From Candidatus Gastranaerophilales bacterium (GTDB lineage: Bacteria > Cyanobacteriota > Vampirovibrionia > Gastranaerophilales > Gastranaerophilaceae), in the NCBI GenBank assembly GCA_944324385.1, contig CALUWD010000017.1, positions 1-37,263 of the forward strand: DNA of 37,263 bases, written 5' to 3'. Both the position numbers and the translations under genes were made by a program. Of the stretch, positions 23,131 to 31,139 are shown piece after piece; positions within the stretch are counted from its first letter, which is position 1, and each line of letters starts with the position of its first letter. The notes below the pieces were generated by a model. That model did not search any database. It was not told the DNA's origin and worked only from the letters and a program-made list of their open reading frames with translations.

Positions 23131-23162
23131 AGGCTCGCAAAATATGCGGGCTTTATTTTTTA
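23131..23162 (+). terminator. Rho-independent terminator after the 69-residue ORF
   Basis: Stem GCTCGCA (23133-23139) with TGCGGGC (23145-23151), containing one G-T pair, a five-base loop, and a T-rich tail ctttattttttt-like run to 23162. It separates the small ORF from the FliN-like gene. Confidence 0.75.
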
Positions 23163-23206
23163 TATTTTAGTAGCCAAAAAATGATAAATTGTTGTAATAT
23201 ATTCTT

Positions 23207-23497
23207 ATGAGTGAGAATTTAAAAGAATTAAAAAACTCTTATCCTGATTTTAACTTTGCAAATCTTGCAAAAATTGCAAATGTAGAGGTTAAACTGACGG
23301 CACAGTTGGGCAAAGCTAAAGTGCCGCTTAAGGATATTCTAAGATACGATTCAGGCACAATTGTTTTGCTTGATAACAAAGAAAATGAGCCTGTTGATAT
23401 TTTTGTAGATAATGTGCTTGTTGCGCGCGGTACTATAGTTGCTGTTGACAATTGCTACGGTGTTAAGGTAACAGAAATTTTAGAGCAGCAGAAATAA
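23207..23497 (+). CDS. FliN/SpoA (SPOA)-domain protein
   Basis: A 96-residue protein whose residues about 25-93 form a SPOA domain as in FliN/YscQ. NVEVKLTAQLGKAKVPLKDI is followed by LRYDSGTIVLLDNKENEPVDIFVDNVLVARGTIVAVD and VKVTEIL, given here in two parts. FliN forms the lower C-ring of the flagellar switch, which binds cargo and CheY; SctQ plays the same role in type III secretion. No flagellar or secretion gene is nearby, so it is either a scattered flagellar gene or an orphan. The N-terminal 24 residues are short compared with long FliN/FliY proteins. TAATAT ends six bases before the ATG, suggesting a leaderless mRNA. Confidence 0.83.
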   Translation: MSENLKELKNSYPDFNFANLAKIANVEVKLTAQLGKAKVPLKDILRYDSGTIVLLDNKENEPVDIFVDNVLVARGTIVAVDNCYGVKVTEILEQQK

Positions 23498-23510
23498 CAA
23501 AAGGTTATCT

Positions 23511-24428
23511 TTACTTTTGCTCTACACTTTGTAGAATTTTTATTATTTGGCTTTTTTGTTGTTCTGTAAAGTTTTGCGTTTTTTGTGCAAAATGTGCAAA
23601 ATATAGACCTTTATCTGTTGTAAAAATTCTGTCTATTTCACACTCGTTTCGCCCCACAATGCTCCATTCAAAGTATATTTCGTTTTCGGTTTTTCTTATT
23701 TGTTTGATATTTAGCACTCTATTTGTGCTGTAGGCTTGTTTTTTCAAAAGGCTTACAAAACTGTTGTAGTAAGATTGCACATTTGTATTATATTTGTTCT
23801 TAGAAAAAAAGTTTAGTGTGAAAAGTTTGCTCCATTTGTAATTTATTACATCCTCACCCTTTAGCCCGTATTCCATAATCCAATTTTCTTCATCGCCCCT
23901 TAAGTAAGCAAGGGTCCAGATGTTTGGATCAAGATTAACAGTGATATTGGGTTTTATATTTTTTGAAATTGTATTTGTGTTTAGCCCTTCATAAGTCTTT
24001 TGTTCTTGAATTACTTGTTGTATTAAGTTGGTATAGTATTTTTTTCCGTTTTCAGGCATTGAAGGTAGGCTTTTTGCTTTTTCATAGTAATCTATGGCCC
24101 CACTTGTAAGGTGTTGCGCCCTTTTTATGTCACCTAAAAATGTATAAGCATTCCATCTGTCGGGGAATTTTTTTGTAGCTTTAATTAGAATTTCTTCTGA
24201 TTTTTTAACGTCATTATTAAGTCCATAACTTATTCCTAAGAGACAATATGCTTCATATAGATTGTCGTCTGTTTGTATAGCTTTTTCAAGATTGTAAATT
24301 GCAGTTTTATATTCTTTATTTTTAAATGCCTTGCAACCTGCAATATAGTAGTTATTGGAATATTGTGAAAAACTTGGTAGACATGAAAAAATACATACCA
24401 TAAAAAAGATAAAAATTTTTTTGCGCAC
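23511..24428 (-). CDS. Secreted TPR protein with unknown C-terminal domain
   Basis: A 305-residue protein with a signal peptide (RKKIFIFFMVCIFSCLPSFS). Residues about 28-130 hold three TPR units (YIAGCKAFKNKEYKTAIYNL and following). Residues about 150-305 form a domain I do not recognise, rich in aromatic residues and with WSIVGRNECEIDRIF and a KIYLxF-like ending. The start is GTG at 24428 with AGGAGG four bases upstream. Expression should be strong: the promoter matches the sigma70 consensus in both boxes. It converges on the FliN-like gene with a 13-base gap. Together with the 570-residue TPR protein it shows a taste for exported TPR scaffolds. Confidence 0.82.
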   Translation of the reverse strand: MRKKIFIFFMVCIFSCLPSFSQYSNNYYIAGCKAFKNKEYKTAIYNLEKAIQTDDNLYEAYCLLGISYGLNNDVKKSEEILIKATKKFPDRWNAYTFLGDIKRAQHLTSGAIDYYEKAKSLPSMPENGKKYYTNLIQQVIQEQKTYEGLNTNTISKNIKPNITVNLDPNIWTLAYLRGDEENWIMEYGLKGEDVINYKWSKLFTLNFFSKNKYNTNVQSYYNSFVSLLKKQAYSTNRVLNIKQIRKTENEIYFEWSIVGRNECEIDRIFTTDKGLYFAHFAQKTQNFTEQQKSQIIKILQSVEQK

Positions 24429-24449
24429 AAAACCTCCTGCTTTTGGAGA

Positions 24450-24479
24450 ATTATAGCAAAATTAACATTATTGTGTCAA
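24450..24479 (-). promoter_or_regulatory. Consensus sigma70 promoter with extended -10
   Basis: On the minus strand: TTGACA (24479-24474), an 18-base spacer ending TGC, and TATAAT (24455-24450). All twelve box bases match consensus. It drives the TPR gene at 24428, with a leader of about 15 bases carrying AGGAGG. The ilvC terminator lies directly upstream. Confidence 0.8.
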
Positions 24480-24484
24480 TGGCC

Positions 24485-24512
24485 ATAAAAAATGCCGGTT
24501 TAAGCCGGCATT
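24485..24512 (-). terminator. Rho-independent terminator of ilvC
   Basis: Perfect 8-bp stem AATGCCGG/CCGGCATT (24491-24498 with 24505-24512), a six-base loop and a T-run on the minus strand (24492 down to 24487). It lies 27 bases past the ilvC stop. Confidence 0.85.
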
Positions 24513-24539
24513 TATCAATCTTGAAATATTATTATTTTT

Positions 24540-25568
<1,029 letters not shown>

Positions 25569-25570
25569 TT

Positions 25571-25599
25571 AGTTTAGCCCTAAAATATGCTATGGTCAA
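25571..25599 (-). promoter_or_regulatory. Promoter of ilvC
   Basis: On the minus strand: TTGACC (25599-25594), a 17-base spacer and TAAACT (25576-25571). Transcription should begin near 25564. The leader of about 26 bases is too short for an attenuator or riboswitch. Confidence 0.7.
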
Positions 25600-25608
25600 T
25601 CTTTTTTG

Positions 25609-25617
25609 TGATATATT
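25609..25617 (+). promoter_or_regulatory. Extended -10 promoter of the DUF815 gene
   Basis: TGATATATT at 25609-25617 is followed by six bases and the ATG at 25624, predicting a leaderless transcript. It stands about ten bases from the divergent ilvC -35, so the two promoters may interfere. Confidence 0.5.
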
Positions 25618-25623
25618 TAACTT

Positions 25624-26826
25624 ATGAATGAACTTTTATTATTAAATTATAAACTTTTAAATTTATCTGTTTTTTCAGAAATATTAAAAAACGATGCAAT
25701 TTCAGCTCTGATGAAGCTTTCAGCTTATTCTGTTAAATCTTTAAGTGAGTCTGTTTTGTGTTATGCAAACTTTATTAAAATCCTTTATAACAGTGAATAC
25801 AGGGATGATTTTTCAAAGTATTTAAACGATTTAATAATGCACAATGAAAATGTTTTTACAAAAAATATTGCAAGAAACGTTGAGTTGAATGAGCAAATTT
25901 TAAATGCTGCTAAAAAAGAACTTGAAATTTTGAGCGAACTTTTTCTTGTAAATACAGACAAAATAAAAGAAATTTTAAAAAATCGTTTTAGCGATTGCGA
26001 TGAAATTGTTAATCTTTTTGGTGAATTTAAAGTAACTGAAAAATGTATAAATTATGATGAACTTTGCAATTATTTAAGGCAAAACTGCTATGGGATTTTT
26101 GCAAAGTATTCAGCTTTTACTTACAAGGATGGAAAAATTAACCCTGTAAAACATCCTGATGTTATTACTTTTGAAGACCTTAAAGATTATAAAACTCAGC
26201 AAGCTACCCTTATTCAAAATACGCGCGCTTTAATTGAGGGCAAGGGTGCAAATAATATCCTTTTATATGGTGATAGAGGTTGTGGCAAGTCCTCAAGTGT
26301 AAAAGCCACTTATAACGAATTTAAAAATCAAGGTTTAAAAATTGTACAAATTTTAAAACAGAATTTGTGCGAGTTAAGTGAATTGCTTGAAAAACTGGCA
26401 AAAATTCCGTCGAAATTTATTGTTTTTATTGATGATTTGTCGTTTTCTCAGGAGGATGAGAATTTAAGCGCAATAAAATCAGCTCTTGAAGGCGCGATTT
26501 CAAAAAGAAGTGATAATATTGTAATTTACGCTACAACAAATCGAAGAAATATTGTAAAAGAAACATTTTCTTCTCGAGAAGGAAATGAAGTGCATTTGTC
26601 TGATACTATTGATGAAAATGCCTCTCTGTCAGATAGATTTGGTATTACGCTTACTTTTCTTGCACCAAATAAAGATAAATTTTTAGAGATTGCAAGAAAA
26701 ATTGCACAAGATAAAAAAGTTGAAATAAAAGAAGACTTTGATTTGAAGGCAGAAAGATTTGCCCTACTGAAGGCCTCTCGCTCTCCGCGCGTTGCGCAGC
26801 AATTTGTGAAGCAATACAGTGCATAA
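25624..26826 (+). CDS. DUF815-family AAA+ ATPase
   Basis: A 400-residue protein. Residues 1-160 are an alpha-helical region of unknown role. Residues about 180-400 match the DUF815 group of AAA+ ATPases: a HPDVITFEDLKDYK lead-in, Walker A YGDRGCGKSS (K222), Walker B FIVFIDDLSF (D270-D271), a sensor ATTNRRNIV, and an arginine-finger region SLSDRFG. It ends in a C-terminal lid with SRSPRVAQQFV. The motifs look functional. The substrate and partner of this widespread family are unknown. It starts at ATG 25624 directly after an extended -10. A perfect hairpin follows its stop by ten bases. Confidence 0.87.
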   Translation: MNELLLLNYKLLNLSVFSEILKNDAISALMKLSAYSVKSLSESVLCYANFIKILYNSEYRDDFSKYLNDLIMHNENVFTKNIARNVELNEQILNAAKKELEILSELFLVNTDKIKEILKNRFSDCDEIVNLFGEFKVTEKCINYDELCNYLRQNCYGIFAKYSAFTYKDGKINPVKHPDVITFEDLKDYKTQQATLIQNTRALIEGKGANNILLYGDRGCGKSSSVKATYNEFKNQGLKIVQILKQNLCELSELLEKLAKIPSKFIVFIDDLSFSQEDENLSAIKSALEGAISKRSDNIVIYATTNRRNIVKETFSSREGNEVHLSDTIDENASLSDRFGITLTFLAPNKDKFLEIARKIAQDKKVEIKEDFDLKAERFALLKASRSPRVAQQFVKQYSA

Positions 26827-26836
26827 TTTATGGAAA

Positions 26837-26864
26837 AATCGCCTCAAGATATACTGAGGCGATT
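26837..26864. terminator. Perfect 10-bp hairpin after the DUF815 gene
   Basis: AATCGCCTCA (26837-26846) pairs exactly with TGAGGCGATT (26855-26864) around an eight-base loop. On the plus strand the tail is only CCTTTGC, weak for a terminator. On the minus strand five T follow. It probably ends the DUF815 transcript, with low efficiency unless helped by the AT hairpin downstream. Confidence 0.6.
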
Positions 26865-26901
26865 CCTTTGCTCAAAGCTGTCTGGCACAATGAGCAAATC
26901 T

Positions 26902-26941
26902 TTTTTATATTCAAATTGTTTTTATAATTTGAATATAAAAA
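26902..26941. repeat. Perfect 16-bp AT-rich inverted repeat
   Basis: TTTTTATATTCAAATT (26902-26917) and its exact reverse complement (26926-26941) flank an eight-base spacer. It lies in the 205-base gene-free, very AT-rich stretch between the DUF815 and DUF486 genes. It has no direct tie to a start codon and may be an operator, a DNA cruciform or a second terminator arm. Confidence 0.75.
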
Positions 26942-27011
26942 TACAATATTCACATTATATATAAATATTAATTATATGTAAATATATTTTACAACTATTA
27001 ATATTTTTATT

Positions 27012-27022
27012 TGATATATAAT
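27012..27022 (+). promoter_or_regulatory. Promoter -10 of the DUF486 gene
   Basis: TGATATATAAT contains both an extended -10 (TGaTATATA) and TATAAT (27017-27022). The ATG is nine bases beyond, so the leader would be at most a few bases. Confidence 0.5.
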
Positions 27023-27031
27023 TAAAAAGTT

Positions 27032-27373
27032 ATGTTAAAATCACTTACTCCAATTGTGCTGCTAACAATCTCAAATGTATTTATGACATTTGCATGGTAT
27101 GGGCATTTGCGCCACAAGCAAAGCGCACTTTGGCTTGTTATTCTTGTCAGCTGGGGAATAGCATTTTTTGAATACTGTTTTCAAGTTCCTGCAAATCGTA
27201 TAGGCTCTTACTTTTACAGTGCAGCACAGTTAAAGACAATACAAGAAATAATTACTCTTGTAGTTTTTAGTGTGTTTTCGGTTCTTTACTTAAAAGAGCA
27301 GTTTCGCTGGAATTATCTTGTAGGATTTTTGTTTATAATTCTTGCTGCATTTTTTATATTTAAAAAATGGTAA
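27032..27373 (+). CDS. DUF486-family small membrane protein
   Basis: A 113-residue integral membrane protein with four hydrophobic segments, similar in size to small drug/metabolite transporters. The conserved DUF486 block is present: MTFAWYGHLRH, then WGIAFFEYCFQVPANRIG, given here as two short motifs. Function is not established for the family; membership of the DMT superfamily suggests a small-molecule exporter or a partner of one. It has a near-leaderless start with no Shine-Dalgarno. DnaE begins 41 bases downstream behind its own -10. Confidence 0.85.
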   Translation: MLKSLTPIVLLTISNVFMTFAWYGHLRHKQSALWLVILVSWGIAFFEYCFQVPANRIGSYFYSAAQLKTIQEIITLVVFSVFSVLYLKEQFRWNYLVGFLFIILAAFFIFKKW

Positions 27374-27399
27374 CATTTTATTTTTTTAAAACTACTTTA

Positions 27400-27408
27400 T
27401 GCTAGATT
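27400..27408 (+). promoter_or_regulatory. Extended -10 promoter of dnaE
   Basis: TGCTAGATT at 27400-27408 followed by six bases and the ATG at 27415. There is no Shine-Dalgarno, again the arrangement expected of a leaderless mRNA. Confidence 0.5.
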
Positions 27409-27414
27409 ATTATT

Positions 27415-30400
27415 ATGAAGTACGTTCCTTTGCATTTACATACGGAATATTCACTGCTAGACGGAGCTATAAAGGTAAAAGATTTATTCGAGTTTGCCAA
27501 AGAGCATGATATGCCTGCAGTTGCGCTAACTGACCACGGGGTTATGTTTGGTGTAATTGATATGGTATTAAACGGAAAGGAATGTCCTGAAGTTAAGCCT
27601 CTTATAGGCTGCGAATTTTACATTTGCGAGGGTGATGTAATAAATGACAAAACAACCAAAAAAACACTTTATCACCTTGTTTTAATTGCAAAAAATAACG
27701 AAGGATATCAAAATTTAATAAAACTGGACTCAATTGCCTCAACTCAAGGTTATTATTATAAACCCAGAATTAACCATGAAATGCTTGAAAAGTATTCCGG
27801 TGGAATTATATGTCTGAGTGCTTGTATTCAAGGTGAAGTTGCAAGAAATATTCTGGATGGTAATGAGCAAAAGGCTCTTGAGAAAGCAAAGTGGTACAAA
27901 AATCTCTTTGGCGAGGATTTTTATATTGAACTACAAGACCATGGTCTGCAAGAGCAAAAAGATTCAAATCCTAAGCTTATTCAAATTGCAAAAGATTTGA
28001 ATTTAAAAATGGTTATAACAAACGACTCACACTATTTGCGCGCTCAAGATGCCCTCTGGCATGATACGCTTTTGTGTGAGCAAACAAAATCGTCAAAGTC
28101 TGACCCTAATCGTTTTAAATTTTCAAACAATGAATTTTATGTGAAAACAGTGGATGAATTAAGACGTTCATTTGACTGGATGGACGAGGACACATTTAAT
28201 CAATGCATTGAAAATACAGTTGAAGTAGCTGATAAGTGTGATGTTCACATTGAACTGGGTAAATCTCATCTGCCCTCTTACCCGGTGCCAGAAGGTTATA
28301 CAATAAGTTCGTATTTTGACCATTTGTGCAGGGAGGGTTTAAAAAAAAGATACGGCGAAAATTACCCTAAAGAAATAGAAGAAAGATACGAGTATGAGCG
28401 CGGCGTAATTGAAAAAATGGGATTCCCTGCATACTTTTTAATTACATGGGATTTTATAAACTGGGCAAAAGAACATGGTGTACCTACAGGCCCCGGACGT
28501 GGTTCAGCTGCAGGAAGCATTGTTGCTTATGTTTTAGGAATAACAGAGCTTGACCCCATAAGGCACCATCTGTTGTTTGAAAGATTTTTAAATCCTGAGC
28601 GTATATCAATGCCTGATGTCGATATTGACTTTTGCAAACGTCGCCGCGGTGAGGTTATAGACTACGTTACAAAAAAATACGGTGAGGACCATGTTTGCCA
28701 GATTATAACCTTTGGTACACTGGCTGCAAAAGCTGCGCTTAAGGCTGTTTGCAGGGTTTATGATATACCGTTTTCCGATTCGAACAAATGGGCAGGCATG
28801 ATTCCATCAGCCCCAGGAACTAAGCTTGACGATGCGCTAAAAGATGGCATGGAATTAAAAAAACTGTGCGATGAAAATGAAATGGTAAAACGTCTGGTAG
28901 ATGAAGCGCGACACCTTGAAGGGCTTAAAAACCAAGTCGGAACGCACGCTGCAGGTGTTATCATTTCGCACAAGCCACTGGATGAGATTATTCCTATTGC
29001 GCTTTCAAAAGAAAAAGCAACGACAACCCAGTACCCTATGGTACACATTGAAAAATTAGGGCTTTTGAAAATGGACTTTCTGGGTCTTGAAACTCTAACA
29101 ATCATTAGAGATACTCTTGATTTAATTAAAATGCGCCATGGAATTGACCTTGAGATTAATAAAATTCCGCTTGATGACCCTAAAACTTTTGACCTTTTAA
29201 AGCGCGGTGATACAGATGGTGTCTTCCAGCTTGAATCAGGCGGCATGAAAAAACTCGTTAAAGACTTAAAGCCAACCGTATTTGAAGATTTGGGTGCGTT
29301 AGTTGCGCTGTTTCGTCCAGGGCCTCTTGAATCAGGCATGGTAAAAGATTTTGTGGACAGAAAACACGGTCGTCAAAAAATTGAATACGCTCATCCGCTT
29401 TTAGAGAAAATTTTAAAGGATACTTACGGCACAATTGTTTATCAAGAGCAGATTATGCAAATATTCCAAACGCTTGCAGGTTATACGCTGGGCGGTGCGG
29501 ATATGGTGCGTCGTATGATGGGTAAGAAAAAGCTTGATGAAATGGCAAAACAAAAAGGTATTTTCATCGAAGGTGCTGCTAAAAACGGTATGTCAGGCGA
29601 AGATGCTGCAGCACTTTTTGAACAAATTGAAAGCTTTGCAAAATACTGCTTTAACAGAAGCCACAGTGCTGCTTATGCTTTTGTTGCTTATCAAACGGCT
29701 TATTTAAAGGCGCACTACCCTGTTGAATATATGTGCTCAATTTTAACATCACAAGCGGATAATCAGGACAAAACACAACAGTATATCTTGCAGTGCCAAG
29801 CTTTAGGGATTAAGGTTTTGCCCCCTGATATCAATAAATCGTCATCCCAATTTTTCCCTGATGGCGACAATATCCGCTTTGGACTTGCCTCAATTAAAAA
29901 CGTGGGTGGTGCGGTTATTGATGAAATTGAAAAAGAACGCCAAAACAAAGAATTTGAAAGCTTTTTTGATTTTTGTTCACGTGTTGACAGTAAATGTCTT
30001 AACAAAAAAACACTTGAAAGTTTGATTAAAGCTGGCGCATTTGTCAGCCTTGAAAAGAGCAGAAAACAGCTTTTAGATAATATTGACAATGTTGTTGATT
30101 ATGTTCACAAGGATAAAAAAGCACAAAGCAGTGGACAGGTTAGCCTTTTTGCCGCACTTGGCGAAGAAGCGCAAGAGCTTAATATTCCTACTTTTGAGCT
30201 TTTAGGCTCATCGGATGACGAGTTTTCCGACTCTGAAATTCAACAGTTTGAGCACGATTTAATGGGAATTTACGTAACATCACACCCTCTTTCATCTATT
30301 AAAGATACTCTAAAATACATCACTACAGACACTGTAAGCGACATTTTAGAGAACCCTGAAAACGACAAAAGTGTTACTATTTGCGGGCTTTTGTCCCAAG

Positions 30401-30864
30401 TTGTTCAAAAAGCTACAAGGAAAGACCCCTCAAAATTCCTAAAAACAGGGATTATTGAAGATTTAACCGGACGAGTTGAGGTTGTAATGTTCCCAAAAAC
30501 TGTAGAAGCTTGCGGACAGTACATGAACAGCGAGGAAAGGGTTATTATAAAAGGAAAAATCCAAAACCGCGAGGAGCAAATTAACCTTGTTGTACAGGAA
30601 ATTAAGCCAATTGGTACAATTAACCTTGTAAAAATCAAGTATAATAAGGATTTAGCCTTTGAAGAAAATATTTATTTAAAAGAAGTACTTGCAAAATATA
30701 AAGGCGAGGACCCTGTTGTAATTGATTTTGCGGATGATAATAATGAAAGAGTGCAAATGCTTACAAGTTCTAATCTTTGGGTAAAAAATGATCCCCAGCT
30801 TGAAGATGATATTATGCGCGCTTTTAAAGATAAGCTTGAAATGGAAGTTGTAGCACTTAATTAA
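27415..30864 (+). CDS. dnaE: DNA polymerase III alpha subunit (replicative)
   Basis: A 1149-residue DnaE1-type polymerase. The N-terminal PHP domain retains all nine metal-ligand positions: H7, H9, D16, H41, E67, H87, C137, D204 and H206. The palm carries D401 and D403 in MPDVDIDF and the third Asp at 554 in KMDFLGL. The fingers and beta-binding region follow, with FNRSHSAAYAFVAYQTAYLK near residue 745. The C-terminus has an OB fold (VTICGLLSQVV, GRVEVVMFP). An intact PHP site suggests intrinsic 3'-5' proofreading as reported for Thermus and mycobacterial DnaE. Its last codons run into a repeat-rich spacer. There is no Shine-Dalgarno. Confidence 0.97.
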   Translation: MKYVPLHLHTEYSLLDGAIKVKDLFEFAKEHDMPAVALTDHGVMFGVIDMVLNGKECPEVKPLIGCEFYICEGDVINDKTTKKTLYHLVLIAKNNEGYQNLIKLDSIASTQGYYYKPRINHEMLEKYSGGIICLSACIQGEVARNILDGNEQKALEKAKWYKNLFGEDFYIELQDHGLQEQKDSNPKLIQIAKDLNLKMVITNDSHYLRAQDALWHDTLLCEQTKSSKSDPNRFKFSNNEFYVKTVDELRRSFDWMDEDTFNQCIENTVEVADKCDVHIELGKSHLPSYPVPEGYTISSYFDHLCREGLKKRYGENYPKEIEERYEYERGVIEKMGFPAYFLITWDFINWAKEHGVPTGPGRGSAAGSIVAYVLGITELDPIRHHLLFERFLNPERISMPDVDIDFCKRRRGEVIDYVTKKYGEDHVCQIITFGTLAAKAALKAVCRVYDIPFSDSNKWAGMIPSAPGTKLDDALKDGMELKKLCDENEMVKRLVDEARHLEGLKNQVGTHAAGVIISHKPLDEIIPIALSKEKATTTQYPMVHIEKLGLLKMDFLGLETLTIIRDTLDLIKMRHGIDLEINKIPLDDPKTFDLLKRGDTDGVFQLESGGMKKLVKDLKPTVFEDLGALVALFRPGPLESGMVKDFVDRKHGRQKIEYAHPLLEKILKDTYGTIVYQEQIMQIFQTLAGYTLGGADMVRRMMGKKKLDEMAKQKGIFIEGAAKNGMSGEDAAALFEQIESFAKYCFNRSHSAAYAFVAYQTAYLKAHYPVEYMCSILTSQADNQDKTQQYILQCQALGIKVLPPDINKSSSQFFPDGDNIRFGLASIKNVGGAVIDEIEKERQNKEFESFFDFCSRVDSKCLNKKTLESLIKAGAFVSLEKSRKQLLDNIDNVVDYVHKDKKAQSSGQVSLFAALGEEAQELNIPTFELLGSSDDEFSDSEIQQFEHDLMGIYVTSHPLSSIKDTLKYITTDTVSDILENPENDKSVTICGLLSQVVQKATRKDPSKFLKTGIIEDLTGRVEVVMFPKTVEACGQYMNSEERVIIKGKIQNREEQINLVVQEIKPIGTINLVKIKYNKDLAFEENIYLKEVLAKYKGEDPVVIDFADDNNERVQMLTSSNLWVKNDPQLEDDIMRAFKDKLEMEVVALN

Positions 30865-30879
30865 GTATTATTGTTAATG

Positions 30880-30951
30880 GTCATGCTGAACATACCCCTT
30901 ATGTCATGCTGAACACACCCTCTCTGTCATGCTGAACTTGTTTCAGCATCT
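30880..30951. repeat. Three gtcatgctgaac repeats, last one a hairpin
   Basis: Copies start at 30880, 30903 and 30926, a 23-base period. The third extends into a hairpin with arms ATGCTGAA (30929-30936) and TTCAGCAT (30942-30949). Confidence 0.8.
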
Positions 30952-30988
30952 TTTAAATTAACAATTAAAATATGTATCGCGTAAAATT

Positions 30989-31043
30989 GTAAGACCCTGC
31001 CCAGTAGGGTTATAAGACCCTGCCCAGTAGGGTTATAAGACCC
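30989..31043. repeat. 23-bp tandem repeat, about 2.3 units
   Basis: Unit taagaccctgcccagtaggg plus tta occurs at 30991-31013 and 31014-31036, with a partial third copy at 31037-31043. Each contains a small ACCCT/AGGGT inverted repeat. Bases 31012-31033 are the exact reverse complement of 746-767 in cluster A. Confidence 0.85.
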
Positions 31044-31139
31044 TGAAATAAATTCAGGGTGACAGGGTTTTTATGTTCAGGGTGACGGGGCGGTCATTCA
31101 GGGTGACAAGGTACATGTTCAGCGTAATAGCAAAACTTA

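Larger units (their letters stand above)
30865..31139. repeat. Repeat-rich spacer between dnaE and the SNF2 gene (cluster B)
   Basis: This 275-base spacer between convergent genes holds no gene. It contains three (g)tcatgctgaac copies at 23-base intervals, a 23-base tandem repeat, a hairpin accctgaa-ataaa-ttcagggt at 31041-31061, and gggtgac-containing copies at 31076-31110. Parts match cluster A at 670-767 in inverse orientation. The hairpins may serve as terminators for both genes. Confidence 0.8.

Noticed and set aside
28758..29339. Long minus-strand frame of 193 codons inside dnaE
   Set aside because: It is antisense to the highly conserved polymerase palm and has a Ser/Arg-rich composition typical of an antisense shadow.
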